64,000 bases of DNA. Origin: Rhodococcus koreensis (lineage in GTDB: Bacteria > Actinomycetota > Actinomycetes > Mycobacteriales > Mycobacteriaceae). Position numbers and translations under genes: made by a program. Below are positions 30,739 to 45,875 of this stretch, piece after piece. The notes beneath the pieces are model-generated. The model did not search any database and was not told the DNA's origin. It was given only the letters and a program-made list of their open reading frames with translations. Every line of letters begins with the position of its first letter. Position 1 is the stretch's first letter. The stretch is taken from positions 1,054,001 to 1,118,000 of the forward strand of contig NZ_FNSV01000005.1 in NCBI RefSeq assembly GCF_900105905.1, read 5' to 3'.

Positions 30739-32757
30739 CTACCCGATGCGAATGGGGTCGATCTGTACCCGCGCGGGCTGCGAATCCTTCCGCGCACTGC
30801 GCACCGACTGCGCCTCGCCCAGCGCCTTGGCCAGCGGTTTCCCCTCCCCGCGGGGCACCCGGATCAGCATGCGCTCCACCTCCGCCGGCTCCGGCGCGTC
30901 ACCGGAGAACGGCAGCCGCTCCCCGGCAGGCAGCTCGACCGGGCCGAGCAATTCGGCGTTCGCAGGCAGATCGGCGAGGTCCAGGAGGTCGGCGATCGCC
31001 TTCGCGCTGCCGTCGATCGCCGCGAGATGGATAGCGGGCGGAAATCCGACCTCGGCCCGCTCCTCGTACTGCGCACGCGCGTGACCGACCGGATCCCAGC
31101 GGACCAGCGCCTGCACCGTCGGAATGCCCGAATCGGCGACCACGACCACCTGACCGCCGTCGGCGAACGAGCGCACGAGCGACGACGCCGTCATCCACCG
31201 CCGCATCGTCTCCTCGGCGGCACGCAGATCGGGGCGGCCCAGGAGCGCCCAGCCGTCGAGCAGCAATGCCGCGCCGTAACCGCCCGGCATCACCGGTTCC
31301 GCCCCGACCGTCGACACCACGAGGGTCGGGCCCTGCTTCACTTCGTCGACGACGTCCGACCCTCCGGACATCCGCACGGCGACCCCGGGGAAGGCACGAC
31401 CGAGTTCCTCGGCGGTGCGTCCCGCGCCGACCACGACGGCCCGCAGCGCCCGCGCTCCGCACGCGTGGCAGCGATGTGCGGCGTCGGCGACGCCGCACCA
31501 CCGGCACGCGGGTGTTCCCGCCCCGTCCGGACCGGCCGCGGACGGCAACGTGAGCGGTCCGTTGCATCGCCGGCACCGCGCGGGCGCCCGGCACTTGCCG
31601 CACGCGAGGCTGGGGACGTAGCCGCGCCGGGGGACCTGGACCAGCACTCCCCGGCCGGCGCCGAGAGCCTCCCGGGCGGCGGCGAAGGCGATGGCGGGCA
31701 ACCGGGCGGCCCGCGCTCCGGGGTCGCGGGCCAGGGCGTGGTCGCTGTCCGCGAGTGCGGTGATCTTCGGGGCGGCCGCCCGCACGGAGTCCCGGGAGGC
31801 CACGAGGTCGTGCGCCCAGCCCGAGTCGACCAGGGCCTGGGCCTCCGCGGTGCGCGCGTGCCCGGCCAGCACCACCGCACACCCACTGGCGTACGCGCGG
31901 AGCAGCGCCACCTCGCGGGCGTGCGGGTACGGTGCGCGCGGTTCGGAATGGTTGTCGTCCCCGTCGTCCCACACCACGATCAGTCCGGTGCGCGGCGTCG
32001 GCGCGAACACCGAACTCCGGGTCCCGACGACGACCCTGGCGGTTCCGCGGAGCGCCGCCAGCCAACGCCGGTAGCGCAGGGCGGGCCCGAGACCTGCGGC
32101 GAGTCCGACGACGGCGTCCTTGCCCAGCAGCGTCTCCACGGCAGCGACCACCCGGTCGAGGTCGCGCTGGTCGGGGACCACGACGACGGTGCTCGCCCCG
32201 GTGGCGGCGACGAGCCCGGACAGTTCGGCGAGACGCGCCGGCCAGTCCTCGCCGGGGAGTGCCTGCCACACCGCGCGGGGGGCGCGCCCCTCGGACAGCG
32301 CCGTCAGGAAAGCGGCGCCGTGGACGTACCGGTCCCACGCGTCGGTGGCGATCGCGGTGCCGGACGCCTCGGGCGGTTCGGACGCGGCCTCGGACTCCAC
32401 CCGCGCGTGCCTCGGCGGAATCGCGAGCCGCAGGACGTCGGCACGGGTTCCGGCGTAGCGGCCGGCGACGAGGTCGACGACCCGGGTGATCTCCTCGGTC
32501 AGTACCCGCTCCGGTGAGATCACCCGTTCGAGCCAGCCGAACCGGCCCTGATGGTCGCTCGTCGCGGTGCGGGCCACGACGAATCCGTCGACGAGGCGCC
32601 CGGCGAACCGGATGCGGACCCGGACCCCGGGCTGCGCCTGCTCGTCGAGGTCCTTCGGCACGAGGTAGTCGAACTCGCGGTCGAGGTGCGCGAGCGGAAG
32701 CAGCGGCAGCACCCGGGCAACCGGGTCGACTTCCGCCGCGACCTTGTCCGCGCTCAC
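30739..32757 (-). CDS. priA: PriA-like primosomal protein N' (helicase motifs lost)
   Basis: 672 residues. The N-terminal 3'-DNA-binding domain (RVLPLLPLAHLDREFDYLVP...GVRVRIRFAGRLVDGFVV) and the central zinc module (CGKCRAPARCRRC...CRWCGVADAAHRCHACG) are clearly PriA. The place of Walker A reads ALPGEDWPARL and that of the DEEH box reads VWDDGDDNHSEP, so ATP hydrolysis is unlikely; PHAREVALLRA and GTRSSVFAP keep the positions. This degenerate form is known for actinobacterial PriA. It may act as a structural replication-restart factor. GTG start, 46 bases after metK. Confidence 0.92.
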   Translation of the reverse strand: MSADKVAAEVDPVARVLPLLPLAHLDREFDYLVPKDLDEQAQPGVRVRIRFAGRLVDGFVVARTATSDHQGRFGWLERVISPERVLTEEITRVVDLVAGRYAGTRADVLRLAIPPRHARVESEAASEPPEASGTAIATDAWDRYVHGAAFLTALSEGRAPRAVWQALPGEDWPARLAELSGLVAATGASTVVVVPDQRDLDRVVAAVETLLGKDAVVGLAAGLGPALRYRRWLAALRGTARVVVGTRSSVFAPTPRTGLIVVWDDGDDNHSEPRAPYPHAREVALLRAYASGCAVVLAGHARTAEAQALVDSGWAHDLVASRDSVRAAAPKITALADSDHALARDPGARAARLPAIAFAAAREALGAGRGVLVQVPRRGYVPSLACGKCRAPARCRRCNGPLTLPSAAGPDGAGTPACRWCGVADAAHRCHACGARALRAVVVGAGRTAEELGRAFPGVAVRMSGGSDVVDEVKQGPTLVVSTVGAEPVMPGGYGAALLLDGWALLGRPDLRAAEETMRRWMTASSLVRSFADGGQVVVVADSGIPTVQALVRWDPVGHARAQYEERAEVGFPPAIHLAAIDGSAKAIADLLDLADLPANAELLGPVELPAGERLPFSGDAPEPAEVERMLIRVPRGEGKPLAKALGEAQSVRSARKDSQPARVQIDPIRIG

Positions 32758-32803
32758 GCGGCGGCCCCTACCGCAGCGGCGCCCGCCGCGCCGTGACTAC
32801 CGA

Positions 32804-34018
32804 TCAGAGGCCTGCGGCTGCCCGCAGCTTCTCCGCCCGGTCGATGCTCTCCCACGGGAGGTCGATGTCGGTGCGACCGAAGTGACCGTACGCCGCGGTC
32901 TGCGCGTAGATCGGGCGCAGCAGGTCGAGGTCGCGGATGATGGCGCCCGGACGCAGATCGAACGTCTCGGTGATGGCCTGCTGGATCCGAACCGGATCCG
33001 TCTTCTCGGTTCCGAACGTCTCGACGAACAGGCCGACGGGCGCCGCCTTGCCGATCGCGTACGCCACCTGGACCTCGATCCGGTCCGCGAGACCCGCCGC
33101 GACCGCGTTCTTGGCCACCCAGCGCATGGCGTAGGCCGCCGACCGGTCGACCTTCGACGGGTCCTTGCCGGAGAACGCGCCGCCGCCGTGGCGGGCCATG
33201 CCGCCGTAGGTGTCGACGATGATCTTGCGGCCGGTCAACCCGGCGTCGCCCATCGGGCCGCCGAGCACGAACTTGCCGGTCGGGTTGACGAGCAGGCGGA
33301 TGTCCGAGACGTCGAGTTCGGGCATGTCGATCTCCGCGAGAACCGAACCGAGCACCTTCTCCCGCAAATCCGGGGTGAGCAGGTTGTCGAGGTCGATGTC
33401 GGCGGCGTGCTGCGTCGAGATGACCACGGTGTCGAGGCGCACCGCCTTGTCACCGTCGTATTCGATGGTGACCTGGGTCTTGCCGTCCGGACGCAGGTAC
33501 GGCAGGACCCCCGACTTGCGGACCTCGGTGAGTCGACGCGACAGCCGGTGCGCCAGCGCGATCGGCAGCGGCATCAGTTCCGGGGTGTCGGTGGTGGCGA
33601 ACCCGAACATCAGTCCCTGGTCGCCCGCGCCCTGACGGTCGATCTCGTCGTCACTCAGTTCGCCGGTGCGAACCTCGTGCGAGTGGTCGACGCCCTGGGC
33701 GATCTCCGGGGACTGCGCCCCGATCGCCACATTGACGCCGCAGGAGTTGCCGTCGAAGCCCTTGGCCGAGGAGTCGTACCCGATCTCGAGCACGGTGTCG
33801 CGCACGATCTTGGGGATGTCGGCGTAGGCGGTGGTCGTCACCTCACCGGCGACGTGGACCTGTCCGGTGGTCACCAGCGTCTCGACGGCGACGCGGGCAC
33901 GCGGGTCGTCGGTGAGGAGCGCGTCGAGGATGGAGTCGCTGATCGCATCACAAATCTTGTCCGGGTGCCCCTCGGTCACAGACTCACTGGTGAATAGCCG
34001 ACTACCGGACTGGCTCAC
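32804..34018 (-). CDS. metK: S-adenosylmethionine synthetase
   Basis: Makes SAM from methionine and ATP. 404 residues. [25 protein letters not shown] at the N-terminus supplies the ATP-site histidine and Asp. [12 protein letters not shown] is signature 1 and [16 protein letters not shown] signature 2. GTG start with AGAGGGA upstream. The 133-base space to coaBC (34019-34151) should hold its promoter; I see no SAM riboswitch fold there. Confidence 0.97.
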   Translation of the reverse strand: MSQSGSRLFTSESVTEGHPDKICDAISDSILDALLTDDPRARVAVETLVTTGQVHVAGEVTTTAYADIPKIVRDTVLEIGYDSSAKGFDGNSCGVNVAIGAQSPEIAQGVDHSHEVRTGELSDDEIDRQGAGDQGLMFGFATTDTPELMPLPIALAHRLSRRLTEVRKSGVLPYLRPDGKTQVTIEYDGDKAVRLDTVVISTQHAADIDLDNLLTPDLREKVLGSVLAEIDMPELDVSDIRLLVNPTGKFVLGGPMGDAGLTGRKIIVDTYGGMARHGGGAFSGKDPSKVDRSAAYAMRWVAKNAVAAGLADRIEVQVAYAIGKAAPVGLFVETFGTEKTDPVRIQQAITETFDLRPGAIIRDLDLLRPIYAQTAAYGHFGRTDIDLPWESIDRAEKLRAAAGL

Positions 34019-34151
34019 AGAATTCCCTCTCGACAGTTGTCCTGAACAGCACGTGAAAACAGCTTAGCTGCGTAATACAACGAACGACCCTAGCGCCACC
34101 CCGGCGGGAGTGACCACCCTTCGAATCACCGAAACTCTGCCGGATATTCCG

Positions 34152-35471
34152 TCAGAGTGTCCGGCAAAGCTGGCCGACGGCGTCGAGCACCCGACTCGCC
34201 ATCAACGCCTTCGATCCGTGCTCGAGCGCGGACTCGGAGCCGTCGGCTCCGAGCAGCCAGCCGTCGTTGTGGTCGACCTCGAACGCCTTGCCCTCACCGA
34301 CCGCGTTGACGACGAGGAGGTCGCAGCCCTTCCGGGCGAGCTTGGCCCGTGCATACGTGAGGACGTCGCCGTCGGCGTCGCCGGTCTCGGCCGCGAATCC
34401 GACGATCACGGTCTTCGCCGGGATCTCGCCGTCCCTCCGGGACTGCACCAGGCCGGCGAGGATGTCCTCGTTCTTGGTGAGTGCGATCGAGTCGGGCTCA
34501 CCCGCGCCCTTCTTGATCTTGCTCGCCACCGTCGTCGTCGGCCGGAAGTCGGCGACGGCCGCGGCCATGATCACCGCGTCGAACCCGGGCGCGTGCTTGG
34601 CGACGGCGACCCGCATGTCTTCCGCGGTGCGCACGTGCATCATGTCGACGGCGGCCGGGTCGGCGAGGCCGGCGGTGTACCCGGAGACGAGGGTGACCTC
34701 GGCCCCGCGCTGCACGGCGAGCCGCGCGATGGCGTACCCCTGCTTGCCCGAACTGCGGTTCCCGAGGAACCGCACCGGGTCGAGCGGTTCCCGGGTGCCG
34801 CCCGCGGACACGAGGACCCGCCGGCCCTCGAGGTCACGGGGCAGCGCGTCGGGACGCTCGACCAGCAAGGACGCCAATCCGACGATCTCGTCGGGTTCGG
34901 GCAGCCTGCCTGCGCCGGTGTCCTTGCCGGTGAGGCGGCCGGATGCGGGTTCGATGACGGTCACGCCGCGGTCGCGCAGCGTGGCGACGTTGGCGACGGT
35001 GGCCGGGTGCTCCCACATCTCCGTGTGCATCGCCGGTGCGAACACGACGGGACATCGCGCGGTGAGCAGCGTCGCGGTGAGCAGGTCGTCCGCGCGTCCC
35101 GCCACGGCCCGCGCCATGAGGTCGGCGGTGGCGGGCGCGATGACGACGAGGTCCGCTTCCTGCCCGAGACGCACATGCGGGACCTGCGGAACGTCGGTGA
35201 ACACACCCGTGTGCACGGGGTTGCCCGACAGCGCCTCGAACGTCGCCTTGCCGACGAACTCGAGCGCGGACTCCGTCGGGATGACCCGCACGTGGTGTCC
35301 GGCCTGGGTGAAGGCGCGGATGACGGCGCAGCTCTTGTACGCGGCGATGCCGCCGCCGACACCGACGACGATCCGCTTGCGCGCCCCCGAGGGCCCCGGT
35401 TCCGGTGAATCCGTCACGCGCCCGGAGTCCGGGCCCGCTGCCTGGTCAGGCACTGCAGGTCCTCCGCTCAC
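34152..35471 (-). CDS. coaBC: Bifunctional CoaBC (Dfp): PPC decarboxylase / PPC synthetase
   Basis: Two coenzyme A steps: CTP-dependent ligation of cysteine to 4'-phosphopantothenate (CoaB, C-terminal half) and FMN-dependent decarboxylation (CoaC, N-terminal half). 439 residues. CoaC part: [19 protein letters not shown] and [12 protein letters not shown]. CoaB part: [36 protein letters not shown] and the KIKK lysines. GTG at 35471 overlaps the rpoZ stop as GTGA; the first 30 residues are a polar extension and a later in-frame GTG is possible. Confidence 0.96.
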   Translation of the reverse strand: MSGGPAVPDQAAGPDSGRVTDSPEPGPSGARKRIVVGVGGGIAAYKSCAVIRAFTQAGHHVRVIPTESALEFVGKATFEALSGNPVHTGVFTDVPQVPHVRLGQEADLVVIAPATADLMARAVAGRADDLLTATLLTARCPVVFAPAMHTEMWEHPATVANVATLRDRGVTVIEPASGRLTGKDTGAGRLPEPDEIVGLASLLVERPDALPRDLEGRRVLVSAGGTREPLDPVRFLGNRSSGKQGYAIARLAVQRGAEVTLVSGYTAGLADPAAVDMMHVRTAEDMRVAVAKHAPGFDAVIMAAAVADFRPTTTVASKIKKGAGEPDSIALTKNEDILAGLVQSRRDGEIPAKTVIVGFAAETGDADGDVLTYARAKLARKGCDLLVVNAVGEGKAFEVDHNDGWLLGADGSESALEHGSKALMASRVLDAVGQLCRTL

Positions 35472-35773
35472 TCGCCTTCGGTGTGCTCGAGAAGATCGGA
35501 GTGGATCTCACGCAGCGCGATCGACAGCGGCTTCTCCTGCAGGCCCGGCTCCACGAGGGGGCCGACGTACTCGAGGATGCCGTCGCCGAGCTGGTTGTAG
35601 TAGTCGTTGATCTGACGCGCACGCTTGGCCGCGTAGATCACCAGCGCGTACTTCGACGACGTGCGAGCGAGAAGCTCGTCGATCGGAGGGTTGGTGATGC
35701 CGAGCGGGGTGTCGTAAGCCGGCAGGGCGCCGTGGCTGGGTGTTGCGGACGCTGCTGCGGGGGTGCTGCTCAC
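35468..35773 (-). CDS. rpoZ: RNA polymerase omega subunit
   Basis: 101 residues; helps fold and assemble the beta' subunit. The conserved part is [46 protein letters not shown], with the Ser-Lys-Tyr helix and AAKRARQIN motif of omega. GTG at 35773 preceded by AGGAG. Lies 41 bases after gmk and overlaps coaBC by 4, the classic gmk-rpoZ-coaBC order. Confidence 0.96.
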   Translation of the reverse strand: MSSTPAAASATPSHGALPAYDTPLGITNPPIDELLARTSSKYALVIYAAKRARQINDYYNQLGDGILEYVGPLVEPGLQEKPLSIALREIHSDLLEHTEGE

Positions 35774-35814
35774 TCGGTATCTCCTGAAATTGTTCTGGCT
35801 AGTTGATGTGAGAT

Positions 35815-36438
35815 CTAGTGGGTCGACTCGGACTGTTCCGGTCGTCCAACCAACAAGGATACCAACTCGTCGCACGTTCGGCTGACATCCTCGTTCACGA
35901 CGACCACGTCGAACTCGTCCTGCGCCTCCAGCTCGACCCGGGCGGTCGCGAGACGCCGCTCCACGACCTCCGCGGATTCGGTGCCCCGGCCGGTCAATCT
36001 CTCGACCAGCACGTCCCAGCTCGGGGGCGCCATGAAGACGAGCAGCGCCTCCGGCATCGCGGCACGGACGGCCCGCGCACCGGCGAGATCGACCTCGACC
36101 AGCACCGGTCTGCCCTGTTCGATCGCCGCGCGGACGGGTGCGGCCGGGGTTCCCGACAGTTGGAGTCCGCCGTGGATCTCGGCCCATTCGAGCAGCTCAC
36201 CGGAATCGATCATCCGCTGGAAGTCGCCACGAGAGGTGAACCGGTAGTCCTTGCCGTCCACCTCGCCCGGGCGTGGATCACGCGTCGTCGCGGACACGCT
36301 GAAGACGAGCTCCGGCATCCGCTCACGCAGGAGTCGCACCACGCTGGACTTACCGACGGCCGAGGGGCCGGCCAGTACTACCAGCCGACCCCTCCGCACT
36401 GCGGTCTTGCTCTCTGACACTTGTGCGTCAGCTACCAC
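35815..36438 (-). CDS. gmk: Guanylate kinase
   Basis: Phosphorylates GMP to GDP. 207 residues with P-loop GPSAVGKSS (24-32), GMP-binding [19 protein letters not shown] and the lid region. Start taken at the GTG at 36438; a GTG six codons further in (36420) is equally possible because neither has a good ribosome site. 8 bases after mihF, which supports one mihF-gmk-rpoZ-coaBC transcript. Confidence 0.95.
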   Translation of the reverse strand: MVADAQVSESKTAVRRGRLVVLAGPSAVGKSSVVRLLRERMPELVFSVSATTRDPRPGEVDGKDYRFTSRGDFQRMIDSGELLEWAEIHGGLQLSGTPAAPVRAAIEQGRPVLVEVDLAGARAVRAAMPEALLVFMAPPSWDVLVERLTGRGTESAEVVERRLATARVELEAQDEFDVVVVNEDVSRTCDELVSLLVGRPEQSESTH

Positions 36439-36446
36439 TGTCGTGC

Positions 36447-36767
36447 TCAGGCCTCGAAGTCGAACTTCGCGAGCAGGGCCTTCCGCTGCCGATCGCCGAG
36501 GCCACGGAGGCGACGGGTCGGAGCGATCTCCAGCTCGGTCATGATCTCCTGCGCCTTGACCTTGCCCACCTTGGGCAGCGCCTCGAGCAGTGCCGACACC
36601 TTCATCTTGCCCAGGATCTCGTCGTCCTCGGCGTCCTTGAGAACCTGCTTGAGGTCGGTGCCACCACGCTTCAGGCGCTCCTTGAGCTCAGCCCTGGCCT
36701 TGCGGGCAGCAGCTGCCTTCTCCAAAGCAGCAGCGCGCTGCTCATCAGTCAACTGGGGAAGGGCCAC
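36447..36767 (-). CDS. mihF: Actinobacterial integration host factor (mIHF)
   Basis: 106-residue nucleoid-associated protein of the actinobacterial IHF family, unrelated to HU/IHF of proteobacteria. It has a long N-terminal helix ([29 protein letters not shown]) and a helix-two-turn-helix DNA-binding part ([39 protein letters not shown]). GTG at 36767 preceded by GGAGG. Known to bend DNA and support phage L5 integration in mycobacteria. The 126 bases upstream to pyrF hold its promoter; nothing else is seen there. Confidence 0.95.
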   Translation of the reverse strand: MALPQLTDEQRAAALEKAAAARKARAELKERLKRGGTDLKQVLKDAEDDEILGKMKVSALLEALPKVGKVKAQEIMTELEIAPTRRLRGLGDRQRKALLAKFDFEA

Positions 36768-36893
36768 GGTTCCTCCGTCTCGTCGTTGGCAAATAGTCCA
36801 AACCACTGGATAACCAGCAGCGATAGCGACCGTACTCACGCCAGGCGCCGATTGCGAACCCACCCCCCGAGGTCAGAGCCGGATTCAGGTGGG

Positions 36894-37732
36894 CTATGAG
36901 AGTGCGGACTCGATCTCGTCACGCACCTTCACGGCCGCCTCACGCAGTGCCGCCGCCGACGGTCCCGCCCGAAGAACACCACGAGAACTGTTCGGCAACA
37001 ACAGTTTACGGGAATCGGGAAAAATGTCGGCGAGATCACCGGGAGTCGCCCCCTGGGTGCCGAGACCGGGCGCGAGAATCGGCCCGGAAAAATTCGACAA
37101 ATCCAGGCCGTGTCCGCGTGTCGCGCCCACCACCAGACCCACGAGACCCGGTTGCGCGTCGTTGTGCCGGACTGCCGCGTCCACCACGGACTGGGCCACG
37201 GACACCCCTGCGGCCGTCCCTGCCGCCTGCAGATCGCCGCCCTCGGGATTGGACGTCCGCGCCAGCACGAAGAGCCCGCGGCCCTGCTCCGCCGCCAGCG
37301 ACAGCGCCGGATCCAGGGCACCGAATCCCAGGTACGGCGACACCGTCACGGCATCGGACGACAGAGGGGACTCCGCGCCCAGCCAGGACTGCGCGTACGC
37401 CGCCATCGTCGACCCGATGTCCCCACGCTTGGCGTCGGCGACGACGAGCGTCCCTGCCTCTCTGAGGACCGAAATGGTGCGTTCGAGCACCGCGTACCCG
37501 GCGGAGCCGTACGCTTCGAAGAACGCCACCTGAGGCTTCACGACGGCCACCTCACCGACGAAGGCCTCCACGCAGATCTCCGCGAACGTCTCCAGCCCCT
37601 CGGCGGAGACGGGAAGGCCCCACGCCTCGAGCAGCCCGGGATGCGGGTCGATGCCGACACACAACCGCCCCCGGTGCTCGACCGCCGACGTCAGCCGATG
37701 CACCCAGGAGTGGTGGTGGTGATGGTGTCCGC

Positions 37733-37736
<4 letters not shown>
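36894..37736 (-). CDS. pyrF: Orotidine 5'-phosphate decarboxylase (type 2)
   Basis: Last step of UMP synthesis. 280 residues, the longer actinobacterial/myxococcal type. [12 protein letters not shown] at about 25-36; catalytic lysine K103 in [13 protein letters not shown]; phosphate-binding VGATRGHG and [10 protein letters not shown] near the end. GTG at 37736 overlaps the carB stop as GTGA. Unusual: residues 4-9 are six consecutive histidines ([10 protein letters not shown]), encoded by one CAT and five CAC codons in natural context. Last gene of the pyr operon. Confidence 0.95.
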
Positions 37737-41100
<3,364 letters not shown>

Positions 41101-41101
<1 letters not shown>

Positions 41102-42261
41102 TAGTTCTTGACTCCCTCGAGCAGGCTGGTGAAGCGGTCGAACAGGTACGCGGCGTCGTGCGGGCCCGCCGCGGCCTCGGGGTGGTACTGCACCGAGAAG
41201 GCCGATCCGTCGAGCAGGCGGACTCCCTCGACGGCGCCGTCGTTGGCGCAGGTGTGGCTGACGACGGCCTTGCCGAACGGGGTGTCGAACTCCTGTCCGG
41301 CCTCCCCCTCCAGCGCGAACCCGTGGTTCTGTGCGGTGATCGCGATGCGTCCCGTCTCGTGTTCGACGACCGGGATGTTGATGCCCCGATGACCGAACTT
41401 CATCTTGTACGTGCCGAGACCGAGTGCGCGCCCGAGAATCTGGTTGCCGAAACAGATGCCGAACAGGGGCAGACCCTGCCCGATGACTTCCTTCGTCAGG
41501 TGCACGGCGCCGTCGGCGGTCGCCGGGTCGCCGGGACCGTTGGAGAGGAAGACGCCGTCGGCCTTCAGGTCCAGGATCTGCGCGAGCGTGGCGTCGGACG
41601 GGAGCACGTGCACCCGGATGCCGCGCTCGGCGAACATGCGCGGGGTGTTGGTCTTGATGCCGAGGTCGATGGCCGCGACCGTGAAGCGCGCGTCTCCCCC
41701 GGTCGGCTCGACGACGTACCCGCTGGTGGTGCTGACCTCGCCGGCCAGGTCCGCGCCGAGCATCGACGGCTGGCCCTTCACCCGCTCGAGCAGCACGTCG
41801 GTGTCGGCGAGGGCGTCGCCGGAGAACACGCCGGCGCGCATGGAGCCCCGGGTGCGCAGGTGGCGGACCAGGGCCCGGGTGTCGATGCCGGCGATCCCGA
41901 CGACTCCCTGCTTGACGAGCTCGTCCTGCAGGGATCCGGTGGCGCGCCAGCTGGAGGTGCGGCGGGCGGGGTCGCGGACGACGTACCCGGCGACCCAGAT
42001 CTTCGCCTCGGCGCTGCTGCCGGTCGGCCCGACGGACTCGTCGTCCTCGTCGTTCCACCCGGTGTTGCCGATCTGCGGCGCGGTGGCCACGACGATCTGG
42101 CGGTGGTAGCTGGGGTCGGTGAGCGTCTCCTGGTACCCGGTCATGCCGGTGCTGAAGACGGCCTCACCGAGCGTCTGACCGACGGCACCGAAAGTGGTGC
42201 CCCGGAATACCCGTCCGTCCTCGAGGACCAGTACTGCAGAGTCGGTGTCGTAGCCGCTCAT
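41101..42261 (-). CDS. carA: Carbamoyl-phosphate synthase small subunit
   Basis: Glutaminase subunit supplying ammonia to CarB. 386 residues. N-terminal CPSase domain ([17 protein letters not shown]...[20 protein letters not shown]) and class I amidotransferase domain with nucleophile Cys in [22 protein letters not shown] and the His/Glu of [10 protein letters not shown] complete the triad. Overlaps the upstream membrane-protein gene by 4 bases and carB by 1. Confidence 0.97.
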
Positions 42262-42824
42262 GCGTTCTCTCCGTTCTGCTCGACCTCACCAGAGCTCGCC
42301 GCATTCGCTGAATCTTCACTGTCTGTCTTGCCGTCCGGCTTCCCTGCGCCCACCCAGGCGGGGTACACGGACTTGTCGTCGCTGCGGAATCCGGTGTCGA
42401 TCTCGGTGCCGGTCGGCAGCTCCCACCGGATCACCAGGACGCCGTCCTTGCTCATGACCTTGCCCGCGAGGCCGCGTTCGGTGCGCACGGCGCGGACCGC
42501 GTCCTGCGGTATCCAGATCGCCGACGCCCCGTCCCGTTCGAGCAGGATCCCGGTTTCGTAGCGGGAGATCTCACCCGTCGCCCGGAAGCCGAGGTCACCG
42601 ACCGCGATCCGGTCCTGCCAGCTGGGGGCGAGGGTGCTGCCCACGTACAGTCCGGTGGCCGGGGCGATCGTCTGCGCGCCGAGGTGCGCGGGCACGCCGG
42701 GAAGCTGCCCGACCCGGTCGGCCTGCCGCCGGGCGCGACCGCGCCAGCCGACGTACATGAGGAAGATGGCCAGCGCCCAGAACGCGACGAGGCCGACTAC
42801 CCACAGAATTCTCTCCACCGTCAT
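42258..42824 (-). CDS. Membrane-anchored PH-like protein within the pyr operon
   Basis: 188 residues, function unknown. One N-terminal membrane helix ([22 protein letters not shown]), then a cytosolic domain with [60 protein letters not shown], resembling transporter-associated/PH-like domains, and an acidic tail. ATG at 42824 overlaps the pyrC stop by 4 bases; its own stop overlaps carA by 4. Mycobacteria keep a comparable gene at the same spot, so its link to the operon is old. Tight overlap means it is translated at rates tied to pyrC and carA. Confidence 0.85.
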   Translation of the reverse strand: MTVERILWVVGLVAFWALAIFLMYVGWRGRARRQADRVGQLPGVPAHLGAQTIAPATGLYVGSTLAPSWQDRIAVGDLGFRATGEISRYETGILLERDGASAIWIPQDAVRAVRTERGLAGKVMSKDGVLVIRWELPTGTEIDTGFRSDDKSVYPAWVGAGKPDGKTDSEDSANAASSGEVEQNGENA

Positions 42825-44164
42825 CCCCTGCCGTTTCGCACCCGGACGCGGGCCTGGCCGTCGCTCGCGGTGATCCGGCCGCGCAGGATCGTCGTCGTCA
42901 CCCGGGCCGGAAGGGTCATCGACTCGTAGGGCGTGTTGTGGGCGACGCTGGCGAGATCGGGGCCGTGGACCGTCCATTCGGCGTCCGGATCGATCAGCAC
43001 GAGGTTGGCGGGCTCGCCCACCTCGAGCGGGCGACCCTGGTCGTCGAGTCCGACGATCTCGGCCGGGCGCTCACTCATCACCCTGGCAACGCCGCGCCAG
43101 TCGAGCAGCCCCGTGCGGACCATCGTCTGCACGACGATCGACAGCGCGGTCTCGAGCCCCAGCATTCCGGGGCGGGCGGCCGCGAACTCGCAGCACTTGT
43201 CCTGCTCGGCGTGCGGCGCGTGGTCGGTCGCGACGCAGTCGATGGTCCCCTCGGCCAGTCCGGCCCGGAGCGCGGCGACGTCGCTCGCCTCCCGCAGGGG
43301 CGGGTTCACCTTGTTGACGGCGTCGTACGTCTCGAGCCGCGAGTCGTCGAGCAGCAGGTGATGCGGGGTGACCTCGGCGGTGATCGAAATACCTTGCCCG
43401 CGTGCCCACTTCATCAGTTCGACGGTGCCGGCGGTGGAGGCGTGGCAGATGTGCACCCGCGCCCCGGCGTCGCGGGCGAGCAGTGCGTCACGGGCGACGA
43501 TCGACTCCTCGGCGGCGCGCGGCCACCCCGCCAGCCCGAGCCGGGCGGCGGTGGGTCCTTCGTGCGCGATCGCCCCGACGGTCAGTCGCGGCTCCTCCGC
43601 GTGCTGCGCGATGAGCACTCCGAGCGAGCTCGAGTACTCGAGGGCCCGGCGCATGATCAGCGGGTCGTAGACGCAGTGGCCGTCGTCCGAGAACATCCGC
43701 ACCCGGCCGGCCCCCGACGCCATCGTGGCCATCTCGGCGAGCTGCTTGCCCTCGAGCCCCACGGTGACGGCGCCGACGGGGTGCACGTCGACGAGCCCGA
43801 CCTCCCGGCCGCGGCGCCACACGTGGTCGGTGACGACCACCGAGTCGGCCACCGGGCTGGTGTTGGCCATCGCGAACACCGCGGTGTACCCGCCGAGCGC
43901 GGCGGCGGCCGAACCGGAATTGATGGTCTCGGTGTCCTCGCGGCCGGGTTCCCGCAGGTGCGTGTGCAGATCGACGAAACCGGGGAGCAGGATCTGCCCC
44001 GCCGCGTCGATCACCTCGGCGTCGGGCGTGGCGTCCTTGCCCGCGTCCGCTCCGATCGCGGCGATGACGCCGTCACCGAGCAGAACGTCGGTGGGCTCGC
44101 CCTCGCCGTACAGCAACACGTTCTTGATGAGCACTGTCTCTCCTGTCACTGCACTGTCACTCAT
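42821..44164 (-). CDS. pyrC: Dihydroorotase
   Basis: Cyclises carbamoyl aspartate to dihydroorotate. 447 residues, amidohydrolase fold of the class I type. Metal ligands H67 and H69 in [29 protein letters not shown]; and the catalytic Asp in [14 protein letters not shown]. The ATG at 44164 overlaps the pyrB stop as ATGA; a GTG ten codons in, with GGAGAG before it, would also give a family-like N-terminus ([13 protein letters not shown]). Confidence 0.95.
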   Translation of the reverse strand: MSDSAVTGETVLIKNVLLYGEGEPTDVLLGDGVIAAIGADAGKDATPDAEVIDAAGQILLPGFVDLHTHLREPGREDTETINSGSAAAALGGYTAVFAMANTSPVADSVVVTDHVWRRGREVGLVDVHPVGAVTVGLEGKQLAEMATMASGAGRVRMFSDDGHCVYDPLIMRRALEYSSSLGVLIAQHAEEPRLTVGAIAHEGPTAARLGLAGWPRAAEESIVARDALLARDAGARVHICHASTAGTVELMKWARGQGISITAEVTPHHLLLDDSRLETYDAVNKVNPPLREASDVAALRAGLAEGTIDCVATDHAPHAEQDKCCEFAAARPGMLGLETALSIVVQTMVRTGLLDWRGVARVMSERPAEIVGLDDQGRPLEVGEPANLVLIDPDAEWTVHGPDLASVAHNTPYESMTLPARVTTTILRGRITASDGQARVRVRNGRG

Positions 44165-45105
44165 CCCGCAACTTCCTCCGCCCCGACCAGCAGCCGGAAC
44201 AGCACCGCCATCCGCATGTGCACACCGTTGGTCACCTGCTGCAGCACGGCGGTTCTCGACGAATCAGCCACCGCCGAGGCGATTTCCATGCCGCGCAGCA
44301 TCGGACCGGGGTGCAGCACCACCGCGTGCTCGGGAAGCAGCGCGAGCCGCTTCTCCGACAGGCCGTAATTGATCGAGTACTCCCGCTGGGACGGGAAGAA
44401 CCCGCCGTTCATCCGTTCCGCCTGCACCCGCAGCATGAGGACGGCGTCGAGACCGGGCAGCTCCGCGTCGAGGGAATGCGCCACCGACACCGGCCACGAC
44501 GACACACCGACCGGGAGCAGCGTGGGCGGCGCGACGAGGACGACCTCGGCGCCGAGCATCGACAGCAGCAGCGCGTTCGACCGCGCGACCCGGCTGTGGA
44601 GGATGTCGCCGACGATGGCGATGCGCTTGCCCTCGATGTCGCCGAGGCGCTGACGCAGTGTGAGCGCGTCGAGAAGCGCCTGGGTGGGGTGTTCGTGCGT
44701 GCCGTCGCCCGCATTGATCACCGCGGGTCCGCCGTCGTCCTGACGTCCGGTCCAGCTCGCGATCTGGTGGGCCGCACCCGACGCGGGGTGCCGCACGATC
44801 AGGGCGTCGGCGCCGGCGGCGCGCAACGTCATCGCCGTGTCCCGGAGCGATTCACCCTTCGACACCGACGAACTGGACGCGCTGACGTTGATGACGTCTG
44901 CGCTCATCCACTTGCCTGCGACCTCGAACGACACCCGGGTGCGGGTCGAGTTCTCGAAGAACACGGTCATCACGGTCCGGCCGCGCAGCGTCGGGAGCTT
45001 CCGCACCTCACGCCCGAGGAGGGCCTGTTCGAAGCGTTCGGCCTCGTCGAGAAGTTCGACGGCCGATTCCCGTGTCAGGTCCGCGATCGACAACAGGTGC
45101 TTCAC
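44161..45105 (-). CDS. pyrB: Aspartate carbamoyltransferase catalytic subunit
   Basis: Commits carbamoyl phosphate to pyrimidine synthesis. 314 residues. Carbamoyl-phosphate loop [13 protein letters not shown] (49-61), [28 protein letters not shown], and the aspartate-domain [11 protein letters not shown]. It starts directly after the pyrR stop. No pyrI regulatory subunit is present, as usual outside enterics. Confidence 0.97.
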   Translation of the reverse strand: MKHLLSIADLTRESAVELLDEAERFEQALLGREVRKLPTLRGRTVMTVFFENSTRTRVSFEVAGKWMSADVINVSASSSSVSKGESLRDTAMTLRAAGADALIVRHPASGAAHQIASWTGRQDDGGPAVINAGDGTHEHPTQALLDALTLRQRLGDIEGKRIAIVGDILHSRVARSNALLLSMLGAEVVLVAPPTLLPVGVSSWPVSVAHSLDAELPGLDAVLMLRVQAERMNGGFFPSQREYSINYGLSEKRLALLPEHAVVLHPGPMLRGMEIASAVADSSRTAVLQQVTNGVHMRMAVLFRLLVGAEEVAG

Positions 45106-45774
<669 letters not shown>

Positions 45775-45836
45775 AAGGATGCCTGACGCGGACAGCTTAT
45801 CAGCGCGTCGACTGCGCCAGGCCCGGACCCCTGACC

Positions 45837-45862
45837 TGCGGACCCGCCGACGCGGGCCCGCA
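45837..45862 (-). terminator. Hairpin after nusB
   Basis: Arms 45837-45847 and 45852-45862 form an 11-pair stem (one G-U in minus-strand RNA) with a 4-base loop, 14 bases past the nusB stop. It likely separates the efp-nusB transcript from pyrR, leaving about 60 bases for a pyrR promoter. No T-run. Confidence 0.55.
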
Positions 45863-45875
45863 GCGGGACACGAAC

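Noticed and set aside
34019..34151. SAM riboswitch before metK
   Set aside because: No SAM-I or SAM-II/IV core elements or clear multi-stem fold can be read in the 133-base space.
37710..37727. Hexahistidine codons as a cloning-vector artefact
   Set aside because: They lie in a natural carB-pyrF overlap with no vector sequence around them.
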